Assembly (NCBI RefSeq): GCF_016598475.1 | Contig: NZ_JAEMUX010000008.1 | Span: forward strand, 120,638-184,637 | DNA from: Streptomyces adelaidensis | GTDB lineage: Bacteria > Actinomycetota > Actinomycetes > Streptomycetales > Streptomycetaceae | Direction of reading: 5' to 3' | Length of the DNA stretch: 64,000 bases | Shown here: positions 42,527 to 50,456 of the stretch, one piece after another | How positions within the stretch are numbered: the stretch's first letter is position 1 | Layout of the letters: the number at the start of each line of letters is the position of its first letter | The notes under the pieces: model-generated | Told to the model about the DNA's origin: nothing | Seen by the model: only the letters and a program-made list of their open reading frames with translations | Database searches by the model: none | Translations under genes and position numbers: made by a program

Positions 42527-43345
42527 GTGACCGATCAGTCAGAGCAGTCGGCCGGACTCAGGGCCGAGCTGCTGGAGATCGCCCTGGAGGCCGCCCACCG
42601 CGCGGGCACCTTCCTGCGCGACGGCAGGCCCGACGATCTCGGCGTGGCCGCCACCAAGTCCAGCGCGGTCGACGTCGTCACCGAGATGGACATCGCCTCC
42701 GAGAAGCTGATCACCGGCCTGCTGGCCGAGCGCAGGCCGCATGACGGCGTGCTCGGCGAGGAGGGCGCCAGCGTCGCGGGCACGAGCGGCGTCCAGTGGG
42801 TGATCGACCCCCTCGACGGCACCGTGAACTACCTGTACGGACTGCCCAGTTGGGCCGTGTCCATAGCGGTCCGGGTGGACGGCGAGACGGTCGTGGGCGT
42901 GGTCCACGCCCCACTGCGCGGCGAGACCTTCCGGGCCGTCCTCGGAGAGGGCGCGTACCTCGACGACCGTCCCGCGCGGGTGCGGCCCGCGCCCGCCCTC
43001 GAGCTGGCCCTCGTCGGCACCGGCTTCGGCTACCGCGCCGAGCGCCGGGCCGGGCAGGCGCGTGTGCTGGGTGAGCTGATCCCCCAGGTGCGTGACATCC
43101 GGCGCGGCGGCTCCGCCGCGATCGACCTCTGCGACGTGGCCGTGGGCCGCCTGGACGCGTACTACGAGCGCGGCCTGAACGCCTGGGACTACGCGGCGGG
43201 CGACCTCATCGCCCGGGAGGCGGGCGCCCTGACCGGTGGCCGCCCCACAGAGCCCCTCTCACCCGACCTGACCATCGCGGCCCCACCCGGCCTCTTCGAG
43301 GTCCTCCAGACCCGCCTGGAGGACCTCGGCGCCTGGCACGACTGA
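42527..43345 (+). CDS. Inositol monophosphatase family enzyme
   Basis: A 272-residue Mg-dependent phosphatase. The metal-site motif is WVIDPLDGTVNYLYGLP (about 88-104), the earlier Glu is in GEEGAS (about 75-80), and the second motif is NAWDYAAGDLIAREAGA (about 221-237). The family includes inositol-1-phosphatase, histidinol-phosphatase and PAP phosphatase; WVIDPLDGT with WDYAAG fits inositol monophosphatase best. GTG 42527 follows GAGGAG (42517-42522), overlapping the end of hemH. A terminator follows at 43373. Confidence 0.92.
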   Translation: MTDQSEQSAGLRAELLEIALEAAHRAGTFLRDGRPDDLGVAATKSSAVDVVTEMDIASEKLITGLLAERRPHDGVLGEEGASVAGTSGVQWVIDPLDGTVNYLYGLPSWAVSIAVRVDGETVVGVVHAPLRGETFRAVLGEGAYLDDRPARVRPAPALELALVGTGFGYRAERRAGQARVLGELIPQVRDIRRGGSAAIDLCDVAVGRLDAYYERGLNAWDYAAGDLIAREAGALTGGRPTEPLSPDLTIAAPPGLFEVLQTRLEDLGAWHD

Positions 43346-43372
43346 CGGCCCCGTCGCAGACGGTGACGAACG

Positions 43373-43412
43373 CAGCGGGACCCCCGGCCTTGGATTACCG
43401 AGGGTCCCGCTG
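43373..43412. terminator. Terminator between inositol phosphatase and 57-residue gene
   Basis: CAGCGGGACCC (43373-43383) pairs with GGGTCCCGCTG (43402-43412) between convergent genes. Confidence 0.85.
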
Positions 43413-43432
43413 TCGTACGTGCGCGCTGTGAA

Positions 43433-43606
43433 TCAGACGCTGAACGCGCCGACCTCCACACCATGATCGGCGGCGAGGCGGCGCAGGTCGTCGAGCTCGC
43501 CCTGCTCCACCTCGACGAGGAAGTCGTCGCCCTCGTCGCGAGCCCTGGTCAGGTCGGACTCGGTCGCCCTTATGCGCTGCAGAAGTCCTGCGGTGAATGC
43601 GTCCAT
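43433..43606 (-). CDS. Conserved 57-residue actinobacterial protein
   Basis: A short acidic protein, MDAFTAGLLQRIRATESDL, then TRARDEGDDFLVEVEQGELDDLRRLAADHGVEVGAFSV. It looks like two helices with a final short strand, and the sequence is of the kind conserved across Streptomyces at this position. ATG 43606 has a GAGGGGGCG stretch upstream. No domain is assigned. It is separated from cutR by about 420 non-coding bases. Confidence 0.7.
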   Translation of the reverse strand: MDAFTAGLLQRIRATESDLTRARDEGDDFLVEVEQGELDDLRRLAADHGVEVGAFSV

Positions 43607-43912
43607 GCTGCGCCCCCTCGTCCTGGGTCGTGGGTCGATGGCACGGGGGTGTGCCGTTCGGAAGGGGCGATCACGTCTCTTGTGGATGCCCAGCGCTGCC
43701 CTGGCCGGGCGGCGACGGTGCCGGACACCCACGCCCTGCTCTGCGGAAAGCGGAGCGCCGCGTACCGCATGGTGGTGCGGCACAAGCAGAGCGTGATCGC
43801 GGGGTGTAAAGCCGTCCTCCCCCCGGTCTCTCGAACGGAAACCTCAACCGGACGAAAAACTCCCGCATTCCCGGCCGCGCCCCGGACCCCGGCCGGCCCC
43901 GGGGTCGCCTTA

Positions 43913-43929
43913 CAGCCGACTTACGGCTG
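43913..43929. promoter_or_regulatory. Inverted repeat upstream of cutR
   Basis: CAGCCG and CGGCTG around ACTTA, followed by AAAAA, lie about 95 bases before the cutR start. It may be an operator for autoregulation, or a weak terminator-like hairpin. The surrounding 43607-44023 stretch (417 bases) shows no gene. Confidence 0.4.
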
Positions 43930-44023
43930 AAAAAGGCAGGATGGAGGCCACACACCCACGAACACCCCGCCCGTGTGCGCCTTCCGACGCGCTACGCGGG
44001 TGGACACAGGAAGGACAAGCGAC

Positions 44024-44677
44024 GTGCGCGTACTCGTCGTCGAGGACGAGCAACTGCTCGCCGATGCGGTGGCCACCGGACTGCGCCGGGAGGCCATGGC
44101 CGTCGACGTCGTGTACGACGGTGCGGCCGCCCTGGAACGCATCGGCGTCAACGACTACGACGTGGTCGTCCTCGACCGCGACCTCCCCCTCGTCCACGGC
44201 GACGACGTCTGCCGCAAGCTCGTCGAGCTGGGCCTGCCCACGCGCGTGCTGATGCTCACCGCGTCCGGCGACGTCAGCGACCGCGTCGAGGGCCTGGAGA
44301 TCGGCGCCGACGACTACCTGCCCAAGCCGTTCGCGTTCAGCGAGCTCATCGCGCGCGTGCGGGCCCTCGGCCGGCGTACCAGCATGCCGCTGCCGCCCGT
44401 CCTGGAGCGGGCCGGGATCAAGCTCGACCCCAACCGCCGCGAGGTCTTCCGCGACGGCAAGGAGGTCCAGCTCGCGCCCAAGGAGTTCGCGGTCCTGGAG
44501 GTGCTGATGCGCAGCGAGGGCGCCGTCGTCTCGGCGGAGCAGCTCCTGGAGAAGGCATGGGACGAGAACACCGACCCGTTCACCAACGTCGTGCGTGTGA
44601 CGGTGATGACCCTGCGCCGCAAGCTCGGCGAACCGCCGGTCATCGTCACCGTGCCCGGCTCCGGCTACCGGATCTGA
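44024..44677 (+). CDS. cutR: Response regulator CutR
   Basis: A 217-residue OmpR/PhoB-family regulator. The receiver has VVEDEQ at the start, phospho-acceptor Asp51 in VVVLDRDLPL, Thr in MLTASG and Lys in LPKPF. The winged helix contains LAPKEFAVLEVLMRSEGAVVS and VVRVTVMTLRRKLGEPPVI. The length equals that known for Streptomyces lividans CutR, which with CutS influences actinorhodin production and copper-linked phenotypes. GTG 44024 follows AGGAAGGAC. cutS begins six bases after the stop. Confidence 0.95.
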   Translation: MRVLVVEDEQLLADAVATGLRREAMAVDVVYDGAAALERIGVNDYDVVVLDRDLPLVHGDDVCRKLVELGLPTRVLMLTASGDVSDRVEGLEIGADDYLPKPFAFSELIARVRALGRRTSMPLPPVLERAGIKLDPNRREVFRDGKEVQLAPKEFAVLEVLMRSEGAVVSAEQLLEKAWDENTDPFTNVVRVTVMTLRRKLGEPPVIVTVPGSGYRI

Positions 44678-44683
44678 TCAGCC

Positions 44684-45943
44684 GTGGCCACGACCCCCGC
44701 GCCCCCGCTCGCGCCCCCGAAGCCCACCTGGGACCCCAGGAGGCCGCAGAACCCGCTCCCGTGGCTGCGCCCGACCATTCGGATACGGCTCACGCTGCTG
44801 TACGGCGGCATGTTCCTGATCGCGGGCATCCTGCTGCTGTCGATCATCTATCTGCTGGCCGCCCAGGCGATCACCACGGGCAACCAGCCGCTGTTCAAGA
44901 TCGTCGGCGGCGACAGGATCAGTGTCTCCAGCGAGAAGTGCCCCGCGGTCGACGCCGACTCGGCCCTCAACATCCCGCTCACCGACTTCAACGCGGCGAT
45001 CTCGGCCTGCATCGACGACCAGCGCAAGGTCGCCCTGGACGCCCTGCTCAGCCGTTCCCTGCTGGCCCTGCTCGGGCTCGCCGTGATCGCGTTCGCCTTC
45101 GGCTACGCGATGGCGGGGCGCGTGCTCGCGCCGCTCGGCCGGATCACCCGCACCGCGCGCGCGGTGGCCGGCTCGGACCTGTCCCGCCGTATCGAACTGG
45201 ACGGGCCGGACGACGAGCTGAAGGAGCTGGCGGACACCTTCGACGACATGCTGGAACGGCTCCAACGGGCCTTCACGGCCCAGCAGCGGTTCGTCGGGAA
45301 CGCCTCGCACGAGCTGAGAACACCGCTCGCGATCAACCGCACGCTCCTGGAAGTGCATCTCTCCGATCCGCACGCGCCGGCCGAACTGCAACAGCTCGGC
45401 AAGACGCTGCTGGCCACCAACGAACGCAGTGAGCAGCTCGTCGAGGGACTGCTGCTGCTCGCCCGCAGCGACAACCAGATCGTCGAGCGCAAGCCCGTGG
45501 ACCTCGCCGAGGTGGCCTCCCAGGCCATCGACCAGGTGCGGTCCGAGGCGGAGGCCAAGAAGGTCGAGATCCGCGGCGAGCGGGTCCCGGCGGTCGTCCA
45601 GGGCAACGGTGTCCTGCTGGAGCGCATCGCCCTGAACCTCGTCCAGAACGCCGTCCGGTACAACGTGCCGGGGGCCGACGGCTGGGTCGAGGTGACGACG
45701 GAGCTCCAGCACGGCCAGGCGGTCCTGGTGGTCACGAACACCGGGCCCGTGGTCCCGGCGTACGAGATCGACAATCTTTTCGAGCCGTTCCGGCGGCTGC
45801 GCACGGAGCGTACGGGCAGCGACAAGGGGGTGGGCCTCGGCCTGTCGATCGTCCGGTCCGTGGCCCGGGCGCACGGCGGCCATATCGCCGCCCGGCCCCG
45901 TGAAGGAGGCGGGCTGGTGATGCGCGTGACCCTGCCTGTCTGA
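44684..45943 (+). CDS. cutS: Sensor histidine kinase CutS
   Basis: A 419-residue membrane kinase. Two membrane segments (about 37-63 and 130-152) enclose a short extracytoplasmic domain holding Cys near 86 (KCPAVD) and 107 (SACIDD). HAMP follows, then the phospho-acceptor His in NASHELRTPLAINRTLLEV (about 206-224) and an ATPase with NLVQNAVRYN, TNTGPVV and GVGLGLSIVRSVARAHGG. The pair of cysteines outside the membrane could form a disulfide or bind metal, and recent studies link CutRS to protein quality at the cell surface. Start GTG 44684. Confidence 0.95.
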   Translation: MATTPAPPLAPPKPTWDPRRPQNPLPWLRPTIRIRLTLLYGGMFLIAGILLLSIIYLLAAQAITTGNQPLFKIVGGDRISVSSEKCPAVDADSALNIPLTDFNAAISACIDDQRKVALDALLSRSLLALLGLAVIAFAFGYAMAGRVLAPLGRITRTARAVAGSDLSRRIELDGPDDELKELADTFDDMLERLQRAFTAQQRFVGNASHELRTPLAINRTLLEVHLSDPHAPAELQQLGKTLLATNERSEQLVEGLLLLARSDNQIVERKPVDLAEVASQAIDQVRSEAEAKKVEIRGERVPAVVQGNGVLLERIALNLVQNAVRYNVPGADGWVEVTTELQHGQAVLVVTNTGPVVPAYEIDNLFEPFRRLRTERTGSDKGVGLGLSIVRSVARAHGGHIAARPREGGGLVMRVTLPV

Positions 45944-46349
45944 GAAAATGGCCCCCGGTCCCGGAACGTGTTCGCTTTGCGCGGAATTTTCCGGACGCCT
46001 GATCGAAACGGTCGTGCACGACCAATGTGTGATCGATCACATAGGCGAATTTCCAGCCATCTACCGAGCGTGATCATGTGGCCGTCGTAAAGCCGGGAAA
46101 ATCCGGGTTTTCGGGGGTTGAGATCACGGGAAGTACATGCTGAGGCGCCTTTGAAATGCAGCCTAAGGACCGTGTACGGTCCCGTTCGCCATCCAAGCCG
46201 ATCACTCTTGAGGAGTCCGGTTGGGTGTCGATTGAGTAACAGACCTTGATGTGAGGCAAAATCTCCGCCTCAGGTCGGGCACAAGTCCGGCCTCTCACGC
46301 GTTACGTGCGCTGGAGACACCGCAGACACCCAGAGGGGGAGAGCGCGAC
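45944..46349. other. Long non-coding leader upstream of DUF4193 gene
   Basis: No gene is seen in 406 bases, which are distinctly AT-richer than the rest of the window around 45985-46150. The region carries a perfect palindrome at 46028-46041 and many short AT stretches, suggesting a complex promoter region for the downstream pair or an unrecognised small RNA. Confidence 0.5.
46028..46041. promoter_or_regulatory. Perfect palindrome TGTGATCGATCACA (Crp-like)
   Basis: An exact 14-base palindrome whose core GTGATCGATCAC fits the Streptomyces Crp motif GTG-N6-CAC. It lies about 320 bases before the DUF4193 start and 85 bases after the cutS stop. Confidence 0.55.
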
Positions 46350-46646
46350 ATGGCAACGGATTACGACACCCCACGCAAGACCGACGACGACGTCGACTCG
46401 GACAGCCTGGAAGAGCTCAAGGCTCGCCGGAACGACAAGTCGACCTCCGCCGTGGACGTCGACGAGTTCGAGGCCGCAGAAGGCCTGGAACTGCCCGGGG
46501 CCGACCTCTCGAACGAGGAGCTGGCCGTCCGGGTGCTGCCCAAGCAGCAGGACGAGTTCACCTGCATGAGCTGCTTCCTGGTGCACCACCGCAGCCAGCT
46601 GGCCCGCGAGAAGAACGGTCAGCCGATCTGCCGCGACTGCGACTGA
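46350..46646 (+). CDS. DUF4193 zinc-ribbon protein
   Basis: A 98-residue protein. The first 60 residues are acidic (RKTDDDVDSDSLEELKARR, then DVDEFEAAEGLELPGADLS). The C-terminus is a zinc-ribbon, EFTCMSCFLVHHRSQLAREKNGQPICRDCD, with paired cysteines (CxxC ... CxxC). Homologues are found in nearly all actinobacteria and have been treated as possible transcription-related proteins, but the role is not established. ATG 46350 follows GAGGGGGAGAG. The next gene starts 13 bases downstream. Confidence 0.88.
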   Translation: MATDYDTPRKTDDDVDSDSLEELKARRNDKSTSAVDVDEFEAAEGLELPGADLSNEELAVRVLPKQQDEFTCMSCFLVHHRSQLAREKNGQPICRDCD

Positions 46647-46659
46647 GGCGGGGTCGGCC

Positions 46660-47610
46660 GTGACTGGCTCGACCCCACCCTGGAAGCGCCGCTTCCGGAA
46701 GGAGGCGGACCGAGAGCCGTACGACGGCTCTGACGGCGCGCGTGACGAAGGGCGAGGCTCCTCCGAATCGGGGGAGGCCTCGCTCGAACGTGCGTCCGGC
46801 ACGGCGTCGGGGGGCGCCACGGATGAGCAGGGACGCCTGCCCGTACCGGTGGACACTCCGGCGCCGGTCGCCGCACGACGCGCGGCCGTCGTCCGCGACG
46901 GACTCAAACAAGGCCTCAAGGTCGGTGCCCGCAAGGGTGGCGACCGGGCCAGAGCGGGGCTCGCGTACATCACCGACCGCATCATCCAGACAGCCCCGAG
47001 AATCCCCGTACGGGACCTCGCGACCCTCCGCGCCCAGTTCCCGGGCCTGGGGCCCGAGCAGCTCGCCGACAAGCTCGTCGCGGGGGCCGCGAACGCGTCC
47101 TCCACGGTGGGCGCGGGCGTCGGGGCCGCCGCGATGCTGCCGACGCCGCCTGCCATGCCCGCGGAGTTGGCCGCCGAGATCACCGGCGTCGCCGCGGTCG
47201 AACTGAAACTCATCGCCGAGCTGCACGAGGTGTACGGGGCCAGACCGCCCGGCAACCTCCGCGAGCGCAGTACCGCCTACCTGGATTCCTGGTCGGGTGA
47301 GCGTGGCATCGACGTGACCAAACCGGCGTCGATCAACACGGCGCTCGGCGGGCAGCTGAAACGTCAGCTACGGCAGCAGATCATGAAACGCATGGTGCGG
47401 AATCTGCCGAACCTGATGCCGTTCCTGGTCGGGGCGGCGGTCGGCGCGGTCATGAACCGCCGGGACACCAGACATCTCGCGGCCCGGATTCGCAAGGACC
47501 TGCGGCGCGTTCAGGTGCCGTGGGAGGCGTTGCCGGAGCTGCCACCGCTGGAGAAACCGGCGGATCCGCTGCGCGTGGGGGAGTTGCCCGAGGAACTCGG
47601 CGGCGGCTGA
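46660..47610 (+). CDS. Conserved hypothetical with C-terminal amphipathic/hydrophobic helices
   Basis: A 316-residue protein with no domain I can name. Residues 1-65 are charged and low complexity. Then come RRAAVVRDGLKQGLKVGARKGG, ITDRIIQTAPRIPVRDLATLR, ASSTVGAGVGAAAMLPTPPAMPAELAAEITGVAAVELKLIAELHEVYG (split), and LMPFLVGAAVGAVMNRRDTRHLA. The alanine/glycine-rich helices resemble EcsC-like membrane-associated proteins, a guess only. GTG 46660 is 13 bases after the DUF4193 stop, so the two are likely co-transcribed. Confidence 0.75.
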   Translation: MTGSTPPWKRRFRKEADREPYDGSDGARDEGRGSSESGEASLERASGTASGGATDEQGRLPVPVDTPAPVAARRAAVVRDGLKQGLKVGARKGGDRARAGLAYITDRIIQTAPRIPVRDLATLRAQFPGLGPEQLADKLVAGAANASSTVGAGVGAAAMLPTPPAMPAELAAEITGVAAVELKLIAELHEVYGARPPGNLRERSTAYLDSWSGERGIDVTKPASINTALGGQLKRQLRQQIMKRMVRNLPNLMPFLVGAAVGAVMNRRDTRHLAARIRKDLRRVQVPWEALPELPPLEKPADPLRVGELPEELGGG

Positions 47611-47770
47611 GCCGACCGGCAGTTCCCCCGGCCGTGAATACGCGGCCGCGTACCGATCGACCGTCGCGGCGGAGCGGAAGCGGAAAGGGAATTCTTCCGG
47701 CCGACGACAACGGTAAGAGTTGGGCGAGAAAACCACGCTGCCTACGCCGCCGTCCAAGCGGCGAGCGGCG

Positions 47771-48232
47771 TCACGCCGTCGTCCTCGCCGCCTCCAGCGC
47801 CGCCACCAGCCGCTCCGGCTCCCGCGTCGACAGGTACACGTACGGCGTGGGGTCGGCCGGGTCGGTGACCGGGATGCGCAGGGCCCTCGGGATGTAGGCG
47901 CGCAGCAGCATGAAGGCGTGCGGGTTGGCCTTGTACGTCCGCCAGGCCTGGGCCTCCTCGCGGTCCAGGATCTCGGGCTCGCCCAGGGCGCTCACCGGGA
48001 TCTTGGCCTCGCCCGCGATGAGGGCGTCGCCGACCACTCGGATGCGGACGGAGCCGTAGGAACTGGCGACGACGGCCGCGGCCGCGGTGCCGCCGGCCAG
48101 GCCGCCCAGAAGGGGGAGGGTGCCGAACGGGAGCAGGATCAGGGCCATGGATACCCCGACCAGGAAGCAGATCAGCCACCAGGAGCGGGGCGCGGTGAGG
48201 CGTTCTTCGTACGGCGAGGCGGAGAGCTGCAT
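47771..48232 (-). CDS. DUF3093 membrane protein
   Basis: A 153-residue protein. MQLSASPYEERLTAPRSWW is followed by two hydrophobic segments (about 20-40 and 41-58) forming a hairpin. A cytosolic part has VRIRVVGDALIAGEAKIPVSALGEPEILD, AQAWRTYKANPHAFMLLRAYIPRALRIPV and PYVYLSTREPERLVAAL. This is the DUF3093 family, with a PH-like cytosolic module, next to dut in actinobacteria. Function is unknown. It is divergent from the thioesterase gene. Confidence 0.87.
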   Translation of the reverse strand: MQLSASPYEERLTAPRSWWLICFLVGVSMALILLPFGTLPLLGGLAGGTAAAAVVASSYGSVRIRVVGDALIAGEAKIPVSALGEPEILDREEAQAWRTYKANPHAFMLLRAYIPRALRIPVTDPADPTPYVYLSTREPERLVAALEAARTTA

Positions 48233-48344
48233 GGCGTCAAGCTTGGCACGCTGCCCGTCCGCCTCCGGAACAGGGGCGCCCGAGGGAAAACCCTGCCCCC
48301 AGGGGCGATGGCCGGACGCTGACGGACGGGTAGGGTCTGCGGCT

Positions 48345-48929
48345 GTGAGAGGTACATCCACGGCCCTGCGGCCCCCGGCGGACGCCACGGTGCCCGTACG
48401 GCATCCCGAGGCACCCGCCCCCGGTGAGTTGCTCGGCGCGCACTACGGGCAGTGTTTCGGCTGCGGCGAAGGGCAGCCCCACGGGCTGCACCTGGAGTCC
48501 CGGGCCGGTGAAGGGGTGTCCCTGACCGCCGAGTTCACGGTGAGGTCCGCGCACCAGGGGGCGCCCGGGCTGGCGCACGGAGGGGTCCTGGCCAGTGCCC
48601 TCGACGAGAGCCTCGGCTCCCTCACCTGGCTGCTGCGCACCATCGCGGTGACCGGACGCCTGGAGACCGACTTCGTACGGCCCGTGCCCGTGGGGGCCGT
48701 GCTGCACCTCCAGGCCGAGGTGACGGCGGTGGCCGGGCGGAAGATCTACGCGACTGCCAAGGGACGCATCGGCGGCCCCGACGGCCCGCTGGCCGTCCGC
48801 GCCGACGCGCTGTTCATCGAGGTCAAGGTCGACCACTTCATCGACCACGGCCGGCAGGAGGAGATCCGGGCGGCCATGGACGACCCGGACCAGGCCCGGC
48901 GGGCCCGTGCCTTCGAGGTGAACCCGTGA
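48345..48929 (+). CDS. PaaI-type hotdog thioesterase
   Basis: A 194-residue acyl-CoA thioesterase-like protein. Residues 35-50 contain YGQCFGCGEGQPHGLHL, a Cys-rich entrance typical of this clade, then the hotdog helix GLAHGGVLASALDESLGSLTWLL with the catalytic Asp/Glu (about 88-110), and RLETDFVRPVPVGAVLHL. The start GTG 48345 has TAGGGT (48331-48336) eight bases upstream, consistent with a leaderless transcript. It overlaps dut by four bases (GTGA), so it heads the dut-DUF3710 operon. Confidence 0.87.
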   Translation: MRGTSTALRPPADATVPVRHPEAPAPGELLGAHYGQCFGCGEGQPHGLHLESRAGEGVSLTAEFTVRSAHQGAPGLAHGGVLASALDESLGSLTWLLRTIAVTGRLETDFVRPVPVGAVLHLQAEVTAVAGRKIYATAKGRIGGPDGPLAVRADALFIEVKVDHFIDHGRQEEIRAAMDDPDQARRARAFEVNP

Positions 48930-49456
48930 GTGACGGCCGTGCCCCTCTCGACGTTCTGGTCCGGCGCGTGGACCCCGAGGTCCCGCTGCCGGAATACGCG
49001 CAGCCCGGTGACGCCGGCGCCGATCTGCGCACCACGGAAAGCCGTGAACTGAAGCCCGGCGAACGGGCCGTACTGCCCACGGGAGTGTCCATCGCGCTCC
49101 CGGAGGGGTACGCGGCCTTCGTGCACCCGCGATCCGGTCTCGCCGCCCGCTGCGGCGTCGCCCTGGTGAATGCCCCGGGGACGGTTGATGCCGGGTACCG
49201 TGGGGAGATCAAGGTGATCGTGGTGAATCTCGACCCGCATCAACCCGTGCGGTTCGAGCGCTTCGACCGGATTGCCCAACTGGTCGTCCAGCAGGTCGAG
49301 AAGGTGCGCTTCCAGGAGGTGGCGGAGCTTCCCGACTCGGCGCGGGCCGAGGGGGGCTTCGGGTCCACCGGCGGCCACGCCGCCGTGGGCGGACCATGGG
49401 TGGCAACGGGTGGGAATCGATACGCTTCGGTCGTATCCGACCGGGAAGGACAGTGA
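48926..49456 (+). CDS. dut: dUTP pyrophosphatase
   Basis: A 176-residue trimeric dUTPase, hydrolysing dUTP to dUMP and keeping uracil out of DNA. Conserved motifs are GDAGADLRTTE (about 28-38), HPRSGLAARCGVALVNAPGTVDAGYRGEI (about 67-95, split by the loop), RIAQLVVQQV (about 114-123) and the C-terminal AEGGFGSTGGH (about 140-150) that closes over the nucleotide. An extra 25-residue tail follows. GTG 48926 overlaps the thioesterase stop. Confidence 0.96.
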   Translation: MSDGRAPLDVLVRRVDPEVPLPEYAQPGDAGADLRTTESRELKPGERAVLPTGVSIALPEGYAAFVHPRSGLAARCGVALVNAPGTVDAGYRGEIKVIVVNLDPHQPVRFERFDRIAQLVVQQVEKVRFQEVAELPDSARAEGGFGSTGGHAAVGGPWVATGGNRYASVVSDREGQ

Positions 49457-49457
49457 C

Positions 49458-50237
49458 GTGTTCGGACGTCGCAAGAAGAAGGGCTCCGCTGAGGACGCGG
49501 CGGACGCGGCGAGCGAGGCCGAGCAGGTCGACGGCGTTGTTGGGGACGTCGACACTGAGGCGGACGAGGTCGAACGCGAGCGCGTGCGGCTGGAGCCCGA
49601 GCCGCGGCCCGACGGGCCGTGGGACAGCACCGAGGTGCGCGACCCCGGCGAGGGCCGGGTGGACCTCGGCGGCATCTTCGTGCCCGGAGTCGACGGCATG
49701 GAACTGCGGGTCGAGGTCGCGGGTGACGCGATCGTCGCGGCGACCGTCGTCCTGCGCGACAGCGCGGTCCAGCTGCAGGCCTTCGCCGCCCCCAAGCGCG
49801 AGGGCATCTGGGGCGAGGTCCGCGAGGAGATCGCCAGCGGCATCACCCAGCAGGGCGGTGTGATCGACGAGGTCGAGGGCCCGCTGGGCTGGGAGCTCAG
49901 GGCCCAGGTGCCGGTGCAGCTGCCGGACGGCACGGGCGGTTTCCAGGTCGTCCGGTTCGTCGGCGTGGACGGGGCCCGCTGGTTCCTGCGCGGCGTCATC
50001 TCCGGCCGCGGGGCGGTCGAGCCGGGTACCGCCGGGCTGCTGGAGCAGATCTTCCGGGACACGGTCGTCGTCCGCGGCGACGGGCCCATGGCCCCGCGCG
50101 ACCCGATCGTCCTGAAGCTGCCCAACGACGCGCAGATGGTCCCCGAGGGTGTCCAGCAGGAGGAGCAGAGCGGTTCCCGCTTCTCCGGCGGCATGGGGCA
50201 GTTGCAGCGCGGGCCGGAGATCACCGAGGTCCGTTAG
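49458..50237 (+). CDS. DUF3710 family protein
   Basis: A 259-residue soluble protein. VFGRRKKKGSAEDAADAA is a basic start, followed by an acidic region. The conserved body contains PWDSTEVRDPGEGRVDLGGIFVPGVDGMELRVEV, AFAAPKREGIWGEVREEIASGI, VVRFVGVDGARWFLRGVISGRGA and GPMAPRDPIVLKLP. This is DUF3710, found next to dut in most actinobacteria, with no known activity. GTG 49458 follows GGAAGGAC; it starts one base after the dut stop. A hairpin (ATGGGCCG at 50286-50293 with CGGCCCAT at 50308-50315) ends the operon. Confidence 0.88.
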   Translation: MFGRRKKKGSAEDAADAASEAEQVDGVVGDVDTEADEVERERVRLEPEPRPDGPWDSTEVRDPGEGRVDLGGIFVPGVDGMELRVEVAGDAIVAATVVLRDSAVQLQAFAAPKREGIWGEVREEIASGITQQGGVIDEVEGPLGWELRAQVPVQLPDGTGGFQVVRFVGVDGARWFLRGVISGRGAVEPGTAGLLEQIFRDTVVVRGDGPMAPRDPIVLKLPNDAQMVPEGVQQEEQSGSRFSGGMGQLQRGPEITEVR

Positions 50238-50285
50238 GTGTCTGAGGGCGCGTACCTCTCGTACGCGCGACTGTCGTACACGTGC

Positions 50286-50315
50286 ATGGGCCGTATCCCT
50301 CGGGGTGCGGCCCAT
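50286..50315 (+). terminator. Terminator of the thioesterase-dut-DUF3710 operon
   Basis: ATGGGCCG (50286-50293) and CGGCCCAT (50308-50315) form an 8-base perfect stem 49 bases after the DUF3710 stop. Confidence 0.65.
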
Positions 50316-50456
50316 CGTCCTCTCCGGGCGCTGTGGGACGGGGCGTCAGGGTTGCGTCAAAGAGCGCCGCCGGCTCCCTTCATGTCCTCTTTGCCGTGAT
50401 TGTTGGCCGTAGGGTCGACGCTGCGTGGGCGGCGGTCACGGGAAGACAATGGGGCC

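Noticed and set aside
43861..43912. GC-rich CCCCGG-type palindromes before cutR as a terminator
   Set aside because: They are short and imperfect (CCCCGGCCGGCCCCGGGG-like); the gene upstream is on the other strand, so no terminator is needed.
46142..46240. Possible tRNA or small structured RNA in the gap before DUF4193
   Set aside because: No cloverleaf with a T-loop GTTCRANYC or acceptor stem could be drawn; only short hairpins are seen.
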